From the NCBI GenBank assembly GCA_023522315.1, contig JAHCSU010000302.1, positions 1 to 39,908 on the forward strand: a stretch of DNA of 39,908 nt, written 5' to 3'. Shown one piece after another: positions 7,557 to 17,074 of this stretch. Positions within the stretch are counted from its first letter, which is position 1, and each line of letters opens with the position of its first letter. A program made the translations under genes and the position numbers. Source of the stretch: Nostoc sp. CCCryo 231-06 (GTDB lineage Bacteria; Cyanobacteriota; Cyanobacteriia; Cyanobacteriales; Nostocaceae). The notes beneath the pieces are model-generated. The model was not told the origin of the DNA and did no database searches. It saw only the letters and a program-made list of their open reading frames with translations.

Positions 7557-8855
7557 CTATGGGAGAGCCTCATCAGCAATTGCATCTGGCAGTTGCTCAT
7601 GTAGTCGCCGTAGAGGTTGATATAGATAGCCAAAAGCGATCGCTATCATAGTCAAAATTCCCACCACAACAAACAACAAAGCAATACCATATCCTCGACC
7701 GACACCAATAATCTTGCCGATGCTTCCAGCTAATAACCCTGTGGGGGTAAGTAATGGCTCGAAAACTTGATCAGCTAAAGGCCCTGCAATCAGATAAGCA
7801 AGCGGTAGTGATGCCAAAGCAAGCATACTTCGCACGGCAAACACCCGTCCCTGAACAGCAGGTGCAACTTTACTCTGCCAGATGGCTTGGTCACAGCCAT
7901 TAATCATCGACACCCCAAAATAGTAGATGAAAGCAGCTGCAAAGAAGACGGGAACAGAGGGCATAAGCCCCACAAGAAGTATAGAGAGTCCACCTGATAG
8001 GGTAAAACCAAACACACCAAGGATACGGTTCTTGGGGCCGCCCCAAATGCTCATCACCAGACCACCAACCAACATACCGCTTCCACCTATGGACAGCACG
8101 GTACCCAGTACATTAGCCGCAGCAAAGGCTAATACCAGTGGTGTAACTAATACGCTGACAACTCCGATTAAGAAATTAATGACAGCAAAGAAAATCAATA
8201 ATCCCAGTAGTCCGGGTCGAGCAGTGATGTATGTCCACCCATAGGTGAACTCCCGCAGCCGCCAACTTTTCTTCACTTCATTCTCTGCGGTAGTTTTCGG
8301 CTGAGGGAATCGGACGAGTAGCAGCGTCACCAGAGAAAAGAGAAAAGTAACGCAGTCGATCAAGATTACGCCCTGAATCTGAATAGTCACAACCAGCACA
8401 CCTGCTAACATCGGTGCAAGCAGCCGTGAAGTTGCCTCTGCAAATTGCACCATACCACTGGCACGACCAAGGTGTTGCTTTGGGACAAGCATTGTAGTAG
8501 CAGCAGCATAGGCTGGCCACTGGAAAGCGTTAAAGGTCGAACTAACTCCTACAACTAAGTAGATATGCCAGACTTCAAGCCGACCAACCAAGAGCAACAG
8601 CACAATAGCTAGCGTACTCAGTCCGGCTCCAGCATCGCTAAGTATCATGCAAGTGCGTCGGTTCCAGCGATCTACAAGCACACCAACTAAGGGTGACAAC
8701 AAAATGCTTGGCAGTATTGCGAACAAAGAAATCAGGGCAAATTGCGTGACTGACCCAGTATTTCGATATACCCAGACACCTAAAGCAAATCGAGTCAGCC
8801 CAGAGCCGATAAATGAGACAAGCTGCCCAAACCAGATCAGGGTAAATATTCGCAT
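7557..8855 (-). CDS. MFS exporter, EntS-like, probable product/siderophore exporter
   Basis: 432 aa with about 12 hydrophobic segments. The N-terminus MRIFTLIWFGQLVSFIGSGL, the loop GVLVDRWNRRTCMILSDAG (MFS motif A form), and the mid-protein SGMVQFAEATSRLLAPMLAG are typical of the EntS/MFS_3 group that exports siderophores and macrolides. The ATG lies 1 nt after the stop of the reductase-domain frame, so it is translationally coupled to the last NRPS gene and belongs to the same operon. Inference: it exports the NRPS product across the inner membrane. The stop codon falls at the edge of a HIP1-type repeat. Nothing is missing at either end. Confidence 0.9.
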   Translation of the reverse strand: MRIFTLIWFGQLVSFIGSGLTRFALGVWVYRNTGSVTQFALISLFAILPSILLSPLVGVLVDRWNRRTCMILSDAGAGLSTLAIVLLLLVGRLEVWHIYLVVGVSSTFNAFQWPAYAAATTMLVPKQHLGRASGMVQFAEATSRLLAPMLAGVLVVTIQIQGVILIDCVTFLFSLVTLLLVRFPQPKTTAENEVKKSWRLREFTYGWTYITARPGLLGLLIFFAVINFLIGVVSVLVTPLVLAFAAANVLGTVLSIGGSGMLVGGLVMSIWGGPKNRILGVFGFTLSGGLSILLVGLMPSVPVFFAAAFIYYFGVSMINGCDQAIWQSKVAPAVQGRVFAVRSMLALASLPLAYLIAGPLADQVFEPLLTPTGLLAGSIGKIIGVGRGYGIALLFVVVGILTMIAIAFGYLYQPLRRLHEQLPDAIADEALP

Positions 8856-8856
8856 T

Positions 8857-9840
8857 CTACAGATGTGGGTAATTTAGGAAACCATGATGAGTGAAGTAAG
8901 AGAAGTAGTTTTTCAGAAGTTCGTCATCGATCGCAGGACATACAATAGAAGTATCTGCCAGCTTACCCTGCGTGTTTTGGCAATCGAACTGTGTCATTTT
9001 TGATTGAGAAAGACTCTCTTCGATGGATATCTGATTTTTGGATCTATTTTCAGGAAACAAAGGCAAAAGGGAATACAACGTTGCATCAGGAGAATGCTTT
9101 GCAGCAGTTATCAACTCTTGTCGCCATTCCTCGTATGCAACTAGCCGCAGTGGATAGCTATAAGAACGTACCCACCCCATGAGTTCCTCTAGTTTAATTG
9201 GGTGGGGATTAAGCAAGTGAAAAACTTCTCCGATTGATTCTTTTTGCTGAGATAAATAAACGATCGCTTGACTTACGTAGTCTACAGGGGTCATGTCCAC
9301 TAAACCAGTAATTTCTGGCACACTACCAAGCTGAATACAGCATTTAATCATGCGGCACATAAAGTCATTTGTATTCCAGACCCCTGTTTTGCTATTTCCT
9401 GTGATCCTTCCCAGTCTGTGGATAGTGACAGGAAGCCCTCTAGAAAGTGCGATCGCTACTAACTTTTCTGCCACCCATTTACTCTGAGCATACCCACTTT
9501 CGAGAATTTCACCGTGTTCCAAATAGTCTTTTTCTCGGAATACTTGAACTTCCGAATCGCTTTGTGCGGGAAAAACAGAAAGGGTAGAAACGTAATGCAC
9601 AGGTTTGACTTTGATTAAGCTTGCTAATCTCAAAACTTCCTGGGTTCCTTGAACATTAGCCGCCCTCATCTGCTCGTATGGATGAATAAAATTAACTAAA
9701 GCACCATTGTGATAAATAACATCTATATTATTTGCCAATAGCAGAAACTGTTCCTGAGATAGTCCAAAAAATGGCCTAGATAAATCTCCTACAACCGGGA
9801 TGATTCTGGAACTTAAATGTTCGTTCCAAAGTGAATACAT
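8857..9840 (-). CDS. NRPS terminal thioester reductase (R) domain, out of frame with its NRPS
   Basis: The frame is open from the stop at 8857 upstream past the internal ATG (9840) to the T8 run at 9941-9948, so this is not an independent gene but the rest of the terminal R domain. The NAD(P)H-binding start (LLTGATGFLGAF) is encoded in the upstream NRPS frame. This part carries VEKL-like continuation, the Rossmann segment DVIYHNGALVNF, the SDR catalytic pair in GYAQSKWVAEKL (Tyr-x3-Lys) and the HRLGRITGNS segment. It ends in a ~60-residue tail. Known role: four- or two-electron reductive release of a PCP-bound peptide as an alcohol or aldehyde. Function depends on frameshifting, slippage, or on the shift being an assembly error; translation from ATG 9840 alone would lack the nucleotide-binding motif. 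Confidence 0.85.
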   Translation of the reverse strand: MYSLWNEHLSSRIIPVVGDLSRPFFGLSQEQFLLLANNIDVIYHNGALVNFIHPYEQMRAANVQGTQEVLRLASLIKVKPVHYVSTLSVFPAQSDSEVQVFREKDYLEHGEILESGYAQSKWVAEKLVAIALSRGLPVTIHRLGRITGNSKTGVWNTNDFMCRMIKCCIQLGSVPEITGLVDMTPVDYVSQAIVYLSQQKESIGEVFHLLNPHPIKLEELMGWVRSYSYPLRLVAYEEWRQELITAAKHSPDATLYSLLPLFPENRSKNQISIEESLSQSKMTQFDCQNTQGKLADTSIVCPAIDDELLKNYFSYFTHHGFLNYPHL

Positions 9841-9893
9841 TTCCAGGTTTTGGCGGAGCTTATTTTTGCCTGATTCAGTATCAGTAGAACGTA

Positions 9894-12800
9894 CTAAACA
9901 ATAAATATCTGCTGAAGTTTTTTGGAGAAGTTCATCAAGTAAAAAAAAGCTCCTAAAAAACCTGTCGCTCCAGTTAATAAAATACTAGCTGGCTCGGTTG
10001 TATAATTTCTTGGGAGAGCTTCAGGACAAATTGAGGGATCGAGAACGGCCTCAGCTTGCAGATCCACAATAGTTTTCCGAGCAGTAGTATTAGAACCTGT
10101 GTTTTGAACCATCTCAATACTTTCGGCTAGGGCAGCTACCGTAGGCATTTCAAATAGACTACGCAAGGGTAGTTCTACTTGAAAAGTTTCACGCACTCGA
10201 AAAATCATCTGAGTCAGCAGTAAGGAATGACCACCCAACTCAAAGAAGTTATCATTAATACCAACTTGTTCCCGAAGAAGTAATTCAGACCAAATTGCCG
10301 TTAATTTAGTCTCAGTTAATGTACGTGGCGCTACGTAAATTGTGTCATCATCATAAGGGTTTTGGTCAGCTATTGGTAAAGCTTTACGGTCTATTTTCCC
10401 GTTAGGAGTGAGTGGTAGTGCTTCTAACATCACAAAGACTTTTGGCAGCATATATTCAGGCAACTTATCCCTGAGAAAGCGGCGTAGTTCACTGCTCTTC
10501 AGAACAGACTTTGAAGTGGGAACCACATAAGCTACTAAGTATTGGTTGCCCGTAGCATCTTGTTGAGCGATGACTACAACTTCCTTAATCTCGGAATGTT
10601 GAGTCAGTACTACTTCAATTTCTCCAAGTTCGATGCGAAAGCCGCGCACCTTCACCTGATTATCAATACGACCGAGAAACTCAATGTTGCCGTCTGGGAG
10701 ATAACGCACTAAATCCCCAGTTTTGTAAAGGCGATCTAATTTTGGATTTTGGACTTCGACTACGCTCAGTCGAACGATTTTGGATTTTGGATTGCTAAAT
10801 TGTGTGCGATCGCAATCTTCTAGATTTTCACTACAATCTCCCAATCTCAAATCGCTAAAGGGATTAGGAATAAATTTTTCTTCAGTTAAGTCTGGGCGAT
10901 TCAAGTAACCTCGTGCTAAACCAGCACCAGCAATATAGAGTTCTCCCTGAATACCAATAGGAACTGGCTGTAGGTATTTATCTAACACATACACTTGAAC
11001 ATTACCAATAGGCTTACCAATGGGTACTCCTGACAATGTACTATCTGATGAAAAGCTAGCTTTTGGTAACTTATAAATTGTTGTGACTACAGTTGCCTCT
11101 GTAGGCCCGTATCCGTTGAATAGCTGCGGGTAATCACCTACATACTTTTGCCACATTCTTACTCGTTCTGGGAGTACCTGCTCTCCTCCAATCATTACCA
11201 AGCGCAATGATTCAGGTAGGCTCATCTGTATCCTCGTTAATTCGAAAGTCAGATGGTGCCAGTATGCAGTTGGCAAACCTAGTACCGTAATTTCCCACTC
11301 TTGACATTGTTTGAGGAAATTCGTTATGTCAATTAACATCTGTTCATTACGTAGCACCAGCGTGCCACCAGAGATCAGGCAGGGATAAATTTCTTCGACT
11401 GCCGCATCGAAACTAATAGAGGCAAACTGTAGAATGCGATCAGACTGAGTAAACCCATATTCAACAATTGCCGCAAGAGCGAAATTCACTAAAGACTGAT
11501 GTTGAATCATCACTCCTTTTGGTTTGCCTGTAGAACCTGACGTATAGATGATATATGCTAAATTTTCCGGTGTCGCACCACTGACGAGATTCTCTTGACT
11601 CTCTTGAGAAATTACTTCCCAGTCTGTATCCAAACAAATTACATACAGTCCATCAAACTCTTGTTCTACCAGCAAATGCTTCTGAGTCAAGATGACAGAC
11701 ACCTGTGAATCTGATAACATCCAGGTCAAACGCTCTTGGGGATAAGCAAAATCTAGCGGTACATAAGCCCCACCAGCCTTGAGGATGCCCAACAAACCTA
11801 TAATCATTAAAAGCGATCGCTCTACACAAATGCCTACCAACACCTCTGGTCTGACACCAAGCGAATCGCTACGCGACAGCTTCGCTGAACGCAGATGGTG
11901 CGCTAGCTGATTTGCTTTATCATTGAGTTCTCGGTATGTTAACTGTTGCCCTTCAAAGACGACTGCAACAGCATCCGGTGTCTGTTGTACTTGAGCCTCA
12001 AACAACTCATGGATACACAAGTCTTGCAAATTTTCTGTTTTTGTGCTGCTCCACTCTACTAACAAAGTCTGCCGTTCTGTTTCTGTCAAGATTGACAAGT
12101 CACTGAGACGCTGGTCGGGATTAACCACAATGCTTGAAAGCATTGTCTGGAAATGCCCCACCATTCTCTTAATAGTGGCTGCTTCAAACAAGTCAGTGTT
12201 GTATTCTAGATTCCCAATTAGTCCCTGCGGCGTATCTGTCACCGATAGAGACAGGTCAACCTTGGCTGTCTTGCTGTCCACTATCACAGGATTCAAGATC
12301 AGTTCTGGCAACTCCAAGGGTGGCATCGGTGCATTTTGCAGGACAAACATTACCTGAAACAGTGGCGTATGGCTGAGGCTGCGCTCCGGCTGCATTTCTT
12401 CTACCAGCTTCTCAAAAGGCAAGTCTTGATGGTCAAATGCCCCTGAAGTTACCTCCTGTACTCGTAAAAGCAACTGCCGAAAATTGGGGTTATCCCCAAG
12501 GTAGGTACGCAAAACAAGGGTGTTAACGAAGAACCCGATTAATCCTTCAATTTCGGGGCGGTTGCGGTTAGCAGTAGGTGAACCTACTATAATGTCTCCT
12601 TCTCCTGTATAGCGGTAGAGTAATGTTTTGAATGCTGCCAACAGAGTCATAAACAAAGTGATTCCTGCTTGCTGGCTAATCTGCTTGAGTGCCTGCGATA
12701 AATCAGAAGACAATGAAAAAGACTCAGTTGCACCTTGAAAGTTCTGGACTGCTAATCTTGGACGGTCTGTGGGCAATTCCAGAACGGGTAGGGAACCAGC

Positions 12801-13415
12801 TAGCTGTTGTTTCCAGTAGTCTAAACGAGTTTTAAGTGCCATCCCTTGCAACCACTCTCGTTGCCAGATGGCATAGTCAGCGTACTGTATGGGCAGTTCG
12901 GGAAGTGGCGAAGCAGTCCCAGTAGAAAAAGCTTTATAGAGCGCTATTAATTCTCCGATGAAAACCCCAATCGACCAACCATCAAAGATGATGTGATGTA
13001 GCGTTAGCAACAGCAGATATTCTTTATCACCTAATTGTATTAAGGTGACACGCAGTAACGAACCCTGTGCCAGGTCAAAGGGATATTCTGCCTCCTTGGT
13101 AATCAGTCGCTGGACTTGGGCTGCTCGGTCTACTTCCGACCATTCACTGAGATTCACCACAGGTATGACTACTGCTCGGCTTTTGGCAATGATTTGCATC
13201 GGATTTCCATCCACCGTGGTAAAAGTAGTACGCAGGATCTCGTGGCGATTTACGATCGCTTCAAAAGCCTGTTGCAAAGCCTCCAATTTCAAATTACCAC
13301 CTATTCGCAACCCATAAGGAAGGTTATACACTGGGCTATTCGGCTCTAGCTGATGCAAAAACCACAGTCGTTGCTGGGCAAAAGATGTAGGAAAAACAAA
13401 TAGTTGCTCTGTCAT
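9894..13415 (-). CDS. NRPS module 4: C-A-PCP plus start of R domain (frameshifted before R)
   Basis: 1173 aa. Condensation domain about 1-440 with canonical HHIIFDG (about residue 145). Adenylation domain about 480-1020 with YTSGSTGKPKG (about 628), core FDAAVEEIYP (about 672), NGYGPTEAT, YKTGDLVRYL and NGKIDRK. PCP about 1030-1105 with FFELGGHSLLLTQ. The R domain begins at about 1142 (SILLTGATGFLGAF), then the frame is lost in an eight-T run and stops at 9894. By-eye specificity positions give approximately D-A-E-G-M-G-G-V-V-K, which I cannot assign. In-frame repeat insertions occur at about 10738-10857 and 11861-11890. A 347-bp repeat-rich gap separates it from the 1099-aa NRPS. Role: adds the fourth residue and, with the R domain, releases the product. 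Confidence 0.92.
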   Translation of the reverse strand: MTEQLFVFPTSFAQQRLWFLHQLEPNSPVYNLPYGLRIGGNLKLEALQQAFEAIVNRHEILRTTFTTVDGNPMQIIAKSRAVVIPVVNLSEWSEVDRAAQVQRLITKEAEYPFDLAQGSLLRVTLIQLGDKEYLLLLTLHHIIFDGWSIGVFIGELIALYKAFSTGTASPLPELPIQYADYAIWQREWLQGMALKTRLDYWKQQLAGSLPVLELPTDRPRLAVQNFQGATESFSLSSDLSQALKQISQQAGITLFMTLLAAFKTLLYRYTGEGDIIVGSPTANRNRPEIEGLIGFFVNTLVLRTYLGDNPNFRQLLLRVQEVTSGAFDHQDLPFEKLVEEMQPERSLSHTPLFQVMFVLQNAPMPPLELPELILNPVIVDSKTAKVDLSLSVTDTPQGLIGNLEYNTDLFEAATIKRMVGHFQTMLSSIVVNPDQRLSDLSILTETERQTLLVEWSSTKTENLQDLCIHELFEAQVQQTPDAVAVVFEGQQLTYRELNDKANQLAHHLRSAKLSRSDSLGVRPEVLVGICVERSLLMIIGLLGILKAGGAYVPLDFAYPQERLTWMLSDSQVSVILTQKHLLVEQEFDGLYVICLDTDWEVISQESQENLVSGATPENLAYIIYTSGSTGKPKGVMIQHQSLVNFALAAIVEYGFTQSDRILQFASISFDAAVEEIYPCLISGGTLVLRNEQMLIDITNFLKQCQEWEITVLGLPTAYWHHLTFELTRIQMSLPESLRLVMIGGEQVLPERVRMWQKYVGDYPQLFNGYGPTEATVVTTIYKLPKASFSSDSTLSGVPIGKPIGNVQVYVLDKYLQPVPIGIQGELYIAGAGLARGYLNRPDLTEEKFIPNPFSDLRLGDCSENLEDCDRTQFSNPKSKIVRLSVVEVQNPKLDRLYKTGDLVRYLPDGNIEFLGRIDNQVKVRGFRIELGEIEVVLTQHSEIKEVVVIAQQDATGNQYLVAYVVPTSKSVLKSSELRRFLRDKLPEYMLPKVFVMLEALPLTPNGKIDRKALPIADQNPYDDDTIYVAPRTLTETKLTAIWSELLLREQVGINDNFFELGGHSLLLTQMIFRVRETFQVELPLRSLFEMPTVAALAESIEMVQNTGSNTTARKTIVDLQAEAVLDPSICPEALPRNYTTEPASILLTGATGFLGAFFYLMNFSKKLQQIFIV
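9941..9948 (-). other. T8 homopolymer at an NRPS reading-frame break
   Basis: The minus strand reads GGAGC then eight T then ACTTGATGAA. With nine (or six) T the frame continues smoothly as AFFLLDELLQKTSADIYCLV (or AFLLDELL), the normal R-domain sequence, into the reductase frame. With eight T it stops at 9894. This is a candidate transcriptional-slippage or ribosomal-frameshift site, a true inactivating mutation, or a sequencing error. Confidence 0.85.
10738..10857. repeat. Repeat-derived in-frame insertion in A domain of module 4
   Basis: Between FIPNPF and RLYKTGDL of the A domain lies an extra ~40 residues (RLGDCSENLEDCDRTQF, NPKSKIV, VEVQNPK). The DNA holds gattttggattttggattg runs, a ttcgactacgctcagtcgaac palindrome and a GCGATCGC, all repeat-type. 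A related insertion sits at the same protein position in the first A domain of the 3002-aa NRPS (21237-21345). Confidence 0.7.
11861..11890. repeat. Short repeat inserted in frame in A domain of module 4
   Basis: gcgaatcgctacgcgacagc followed by ttcgctgaac adds about eight residues (AKLSRSDS) in the segment that in other A domains here reads directly from QLAHxL to LGVxPxVLVG. The sequence is a Nostoc-type palindromic repeat, inserted without breaking the frame. Confidence 0.65.
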
Positions 13416-13762
13416 AAATCGTTGTTGTGAATTTCAGAAACCATTAAAATAATTCGTAATTCGTAATTGAATTAGTTGGGAATTTAGACTTGAACTATCT
13501 TGTTGACTACCAATTTTAAAATTTACTATTATCCTGTCTGAAGATAGGAATAAAAGAATGAGGAAACGAACCGCAAAGGACACAAAGGACACGAAGAAAG
13601 AAAGAAGTTAAAAGAGTTTGGCGCAGCCTCACAAAGAAATGGGATAAGTCCCTCGCTTCTAAATAGCGACAACTTTTGCAGTGGGGTTAAAATCACCAGA
13701 CGCTCGCGGACTCGCTAACGCAAAACTTAATTACGAATTACGAATTACGAATTACGAATTAT
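13416..13762. repeat. 347-bp repeat-filled spacer between NRPS genes
   Basis: No gene is seen. It contains aattcgtaattcgtaattg near 13449-13468, an aaccgcaaaggacacaaagg type repeat (about 13568-13590), a cgctcgcggactcgctaacg repeat (13701-13720), and four exact tandem copies of the heptamer TTACGAA (13731-13758) that end 4 nt before the stop codon of the 1099-aa NRPS. This is a cluster of short interspersed repeats. Whether it breaks the operon or holds a promoter for module 4 is not clear. Confidence 0.75.
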
Positions 13763-16700
13763 TTAAATGCGGTATTGGTCACGAGATACTGGCTGTATTG
13801 CGGGTATCCGTAGTTCCTGATTAGTTTTAATAACTTGGGAAAGTTGATGAATTGTGGGATGTTGAATAAACTCTTGTAAAGAAAAATTTAATCCTCGGTC
13901 ATTAGCTCTGGATGATACTTGAATGCTACGAAGTGAGTCTCCGCCTAACTTTAAAAAGTTGTCGTGAATGCCCACTTTTTCTATACTCAGAACTTGTGAC
14001 CAAATCTCTGCTAGTGCTACTTCAATGGGAGTGCTAGGCGGGACAAATGCTGCTTCTAGATTTGGTCTTTCTTGATCGGGAATGGGAAGGGCTTGACGGT
14101 CTACTTTGCCATTAGGATTTAGTGGTAGTGCCTTCAACATTACGAACACCGAAGGCAGCATATAGTCTGGCAAGAAATTTTTTAAGAAGCTATGCAGGAT
14201 ATCAACTGTGGGTACTTGCTCCTTTTGTGGGACAATATATGCTATTAAACGGTGGTGAGTGTCGATATCCTCTTGGGCGACAACGATCGCTTCTTGTACA
14301 TCTGGGTATTGATTCAGAACGGCTTCAATTTCAGGTAGCTCAATCCGATACCCGCGAATCTTTACTTGCTGATCGAGACGACCAAGAAATTCAATGTTAC
14401 CGTCTGCAAGATAACGCCCTAAATCTCCAGTTTTATAAAGATGTGCATTTGGTTCATCGCTAAATGGATTGGGAATAAACTTTTGAGCAGTTAGTTCTGG
14501 ACGATTCAGATAACCTTTCGCTACACCTAAACCACCAATATATATTTCTCCAGATACACCAATTGGTACTGGTTGGAGTTGGGAATCTAGTAAATAAATC
14601 TGAGTATTCGCAATCGGGCGACCAATAGGAACAGAATGATTTAAATCATGATTTTGACAATTGTATACACTGCTCCAAACGGTGGCTTCTGTGGGGCCAT
14701 ACTCATTAAATAAGCTGACTTGTGGTAATAATTCACGATGTTGCTTAACAAGCTCCTTGGGACATGATTCCCCAGCGACAATTACAGTTTTTAGACTAAC
14801 TAGTGCATCACAGCAACTTTGCTGAGTAAACCAACTCTCTCCTTCTCTTCCTCTGTGTTCTCTGTGCCTCTGCGGTTCGTTATCTAATTCCGTAAACTTT
14901 GATTGGCTAACTACTTGCTGTGATTTGGATTGATCTAAAATCAGCTTGTAGAGAGATGGTAGACATAATAAATGGGAAATTTGTTGTTGAGCAATCGCCT
15001 CTATCATCTGTTTAATATCTAATTGCCAATTTTCCGGTAAAACAGAGACAAAACCCCCTTGACAAAGTGTCAAAAAAATCACTGCAACAGAGCTATCAAA
15101 AGCAAAAGGTGAAGTTAAGAGAAAGCCTGTCACAGGTTGCTCATAATAACAAATCCGAGCAGTTGTCGAGTGAACTAAGTTCTGATGAGTAACCTGCACT
15201 CCTTTCGGTTGTCCTGTAGATCCAGAAGTATAAATTAAGTAAGCCAGGTTATCAGTCTTCACTTCACTTTTGAGATTTTCATCACCTTCTTGAGCAATTT
15301 CATCCCAAAGAGTATCTAAGCAAAGCACTTGCGCTCCAATATCAGGTAAATTTTTCACCAACCGTTCTTGGGTCAATATTATTGATACCTGAGAATCTTC
15401 CAGCATATAACTCAATCGCTGGTTGGGATACATTGGATCGATTGGTACGTATGCTCCTCCAGCTTTGAGAATGCCTAGTATACCTACCAGCATTTCCCAA
15501 GAGCGTTCTACGCAAATCCCCACTAATACATCGGGTTCAACTCCCAAAGCTTGAAGACGGTGTGCTAGTTGATTGGCTCTGGTGTTCAGTTCTCGGTAAG
15601 TTAATTGCTCATTTTTAAACACCACCGCTACATTTTCGGGAGTACGTTCTACCTGTGACTCAATTAATTTGTGGATACACTTGTCATTGACATAATCTCT
15701 TTTTGTATTGTTGAATTCAACTAGTAGTTGCTGTTGTTCAATATCGACAATACTATGGGTCAAAGTTCCCAGTTTAGTGTCGGGATTTGCAACTATATTG
15801 TTTAGCAGCACTTCCAAATAACTCAACATTCTAGTTATCGTCATTTTATTGAAGTAACGTAAGTCATAAAATATATTCAACGATAACTGCGACCCAGGTT
15901 TAACTAAAAGAACAAGAGGATAGTTAGAGTTGATAAAAGAGCGGACATGATCAATTCTCAAGTTTCCTGTAGGTAAACTAGAAATATTAGCTGAGGAGTT
16001 TTCAAATACCAAAATGCTCTGAAACAAAGGTATCCCTGGAGGTACTTGACTCCAATTCTGGATTTGAACTAGAGGGGTACATTCGTATCTAAGTATACTA
16101 AGCTGCTGGGAATGGAGTTCTTTTAGCCAAGATAAAAGCGAAGTTTCACCAGACACGAGTACGCGCACTGGTAGGGTGTTGATAAAAAGCCCCACCATAG
16201 AGGAAACCCCTAATAATGTTGGTGGTCGTCCAGATACAACGGTTCCGTACACCACATCTGCTTCATGGCTGTAATAACTTAACAGCAATGCCCAAACCCC
16301 TTGTAATAAGGTGTTCAAGGTCAAATGATGTTGTTGCGCTAAAGACTTAAGTGCTTCTGTGGTTGCTAGCGAAAGTTGGACTTGTTGTTGATTGAAACCT
16401 TCTTGTTGACTTTTCCAATCTGCTGTCAAAGAAGTTGGTGTTGTGAAGCCCTGAAGATATTTTCGCCAAAAGACCTCAGCCTCTAATAAATCTTGCTGTT
16501 TCAGCCAACTGATGTAATCCCGATAAGGACGGCTTGGTTGCAACTGCAAAATCCGGCCTTGACAAAGTGCCTCGTAGCAAGACAAAAATTCTTTGAGGAT
16601 TGTATTCACACACCACGCATCTAAGACTAGGTGACAAATGCTCCAAATAAATTGGTAAGTATCCACCTCTGTCTGAATTAAAGCCAGCCGCATTAAGGGT

Positions 16701-17062
16701 GGTTGAGCCAAATCAAAGCCATTTTTTTGGTCTGCTTCCAGGTAACTTTGTAGTTGTGCTTCCTGTTCAGTCGTTGAAAGATCACGCCAATCATAGTGCG
16801 CGATCGCCATTATAACTTGTTGGTGTACTATCTGAACTGGCTGATTCAGACCTTGCCAGACAAAAGCTGTCCTCAAACTCTGATGTCGGTCTATTACTTG
16901 CTGCCAAACCTGCTCAAAAGCTGAGATGTTGAGAGTTGCCTGCAAGGTACATACTGTTTGCTCCACATACATCCTCGAATCTGGAGCCGAGAGGATGTGG
17001 AACAGCATACCCTGTTGCGTCGGCGAAAGTGTGTAGATGTCCTCGATATTTTGAGCTTGCAT
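13763..17062 (-). CDS. NRPS module 3: C-A-PCP
   Basis: 1099 aa. It opens IEDIYTLSPTQQGMLFH, typical of a condensation domain. The C motif (about residue 142) reads CHLVLDAWC instead of HHxxxDG: the second, catalytic His is kept, the first is Cys and the Gly is Ala. The adenylation domain (about 480-1000) has YTSGSTGQPKG (about 616), FAFDSSVAVIF (about 657), AGESC, NEYGPTEATVW, YKTGDLGRYL (about 880) and NGKVDRQ. By-eye code is about D-S-A-L-I-A-E-V-W-K, nearly the same as the A domain before it (second A of the 3002-aa protein), so both modules probably load the same or a similar residue. PCP has LGGDSLRS (about 1040). A repeat-derived insertion interrupts the A domain near residue 732. The start lies 12 nt after the stop of the upstream NRPS gene. 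Confidence 0.95.
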   Translation of the reverse strand: MQAQNIEDIYTLSPTQQGMLFHILSAPDSRMYVEQTVCTLQATLNISAFEQVWQQVIDRHQSLRTAFVWQGLNQPVQIVHQQVIMAIAHYDWRDLSTTEQEAQLQSYLEADQKNGFDLAQPPLMRLALIQTEVDTYQFIWSICHLVLDAWCVNTILKEFLSCYEALCQGRILQLQPSRPYRDYISWLKQQDLLEAEVFWRKYLQGFTTPTSLTADWKSQQEGFNQQQVQLSLATTEALKSLAQQHHLTLNTLLQGVWALLLSYYSHEADVVYGTVVSGRPPTLLGVSSMVGLFINTLPVRVLVSGETSLLSWLKELHSQQLSILRYECTPLVQIQNWSQVPPGIPLFQSILVFENSSANISSLPTGNLRIDHVRSFINSNYPLVLLVKPGSQLSLNIFYDLRYFNKMTITRMLSYLEVLLNNIVANPDTKLGTLTHSIVDIEQQQLLVEFNNTKRDYVNDKCIHKLIESQVERTPENVAVVFKNEQLTYRELNTRANQLAHRLQALGVEPDVLVGICVERSWEMLVGILGILKAGGAYVPIDPMYPNQRLSYMLEDSQVSIILTQERLVKNLPDIGAQVLCLDTLWDEIAQEGDENLKSEVKTDNLAYLIYTSGSTGQPKGVQVTHQNLVHSTTARICYYEQPVTGFLLTSPFAFDSSVAVIFLTLCQGGFVSVLPENWQLDIKQMIEAIAQQQISHLLCLPSLYKLILDQSKSQQVVSQSKFTELDNEPQRHREHRGREGESWFTQQSCCDALVSLKTVIVAGESCPKELVKQHRELLPQVSLFNEYGPTEATVWSSVYNCQNHDLNHSVPIGRPIANTQIYLLDSQLQPVPIGVSGEIYIGGLGVAKGYLNRPELTAQKFIPNPFSDEPNAHLYKTGDLGRYLADGNIEFLGRLDQQVKIRGYRIELPEIEAVLNQYPDVQEAIVVAQEDIDTHHRLIAYIVPQKEQVPTVDILHSFLKNFLPDYMLPSVFVMLKALPLNPNGKVDRQALPIPDQERPNLEAAFVPPSTPIEVALAEIWSQVLSIEKVGIHDNFLKLGGDSLRSIQVSSRANDRGLNFSLQEFIQHPTIHQLSQVIKTNQELRIPAIQPVSRDQYRI
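14836..14880. repeat. Repeat inserted in frame in A domain of module 3
   Basis: The CTCTGTG/CTCTGCG interspersed repeat is translated here as NEPQRHREHRGREGES, inside an extra ~40-residue segment between LPSLYKLIL and LKTVIVAGESC. The equivalent stretch in the related A domain at 17-18 kb is only about ten residues long. The insertion keeps the frame. Confidence 0.8.
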
Positions 17063-17074
17063 ACCTTGAAATTT

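Noticed and set aside
8857-9840. A free-standing SDR/thioester reductase gene
   Set aside because: The nucleotide-binding motif TGATGFLG is upstream in the NRPS frame, and the frame is open back to the T8 run, so this is the rest of the NRPS R domain.
13449-13760. Tandem repeats as a CRISPR array
   Set aside because: Units are 7 bp with no unique spacers, and no cas gene is near; they are short tandem repeats.
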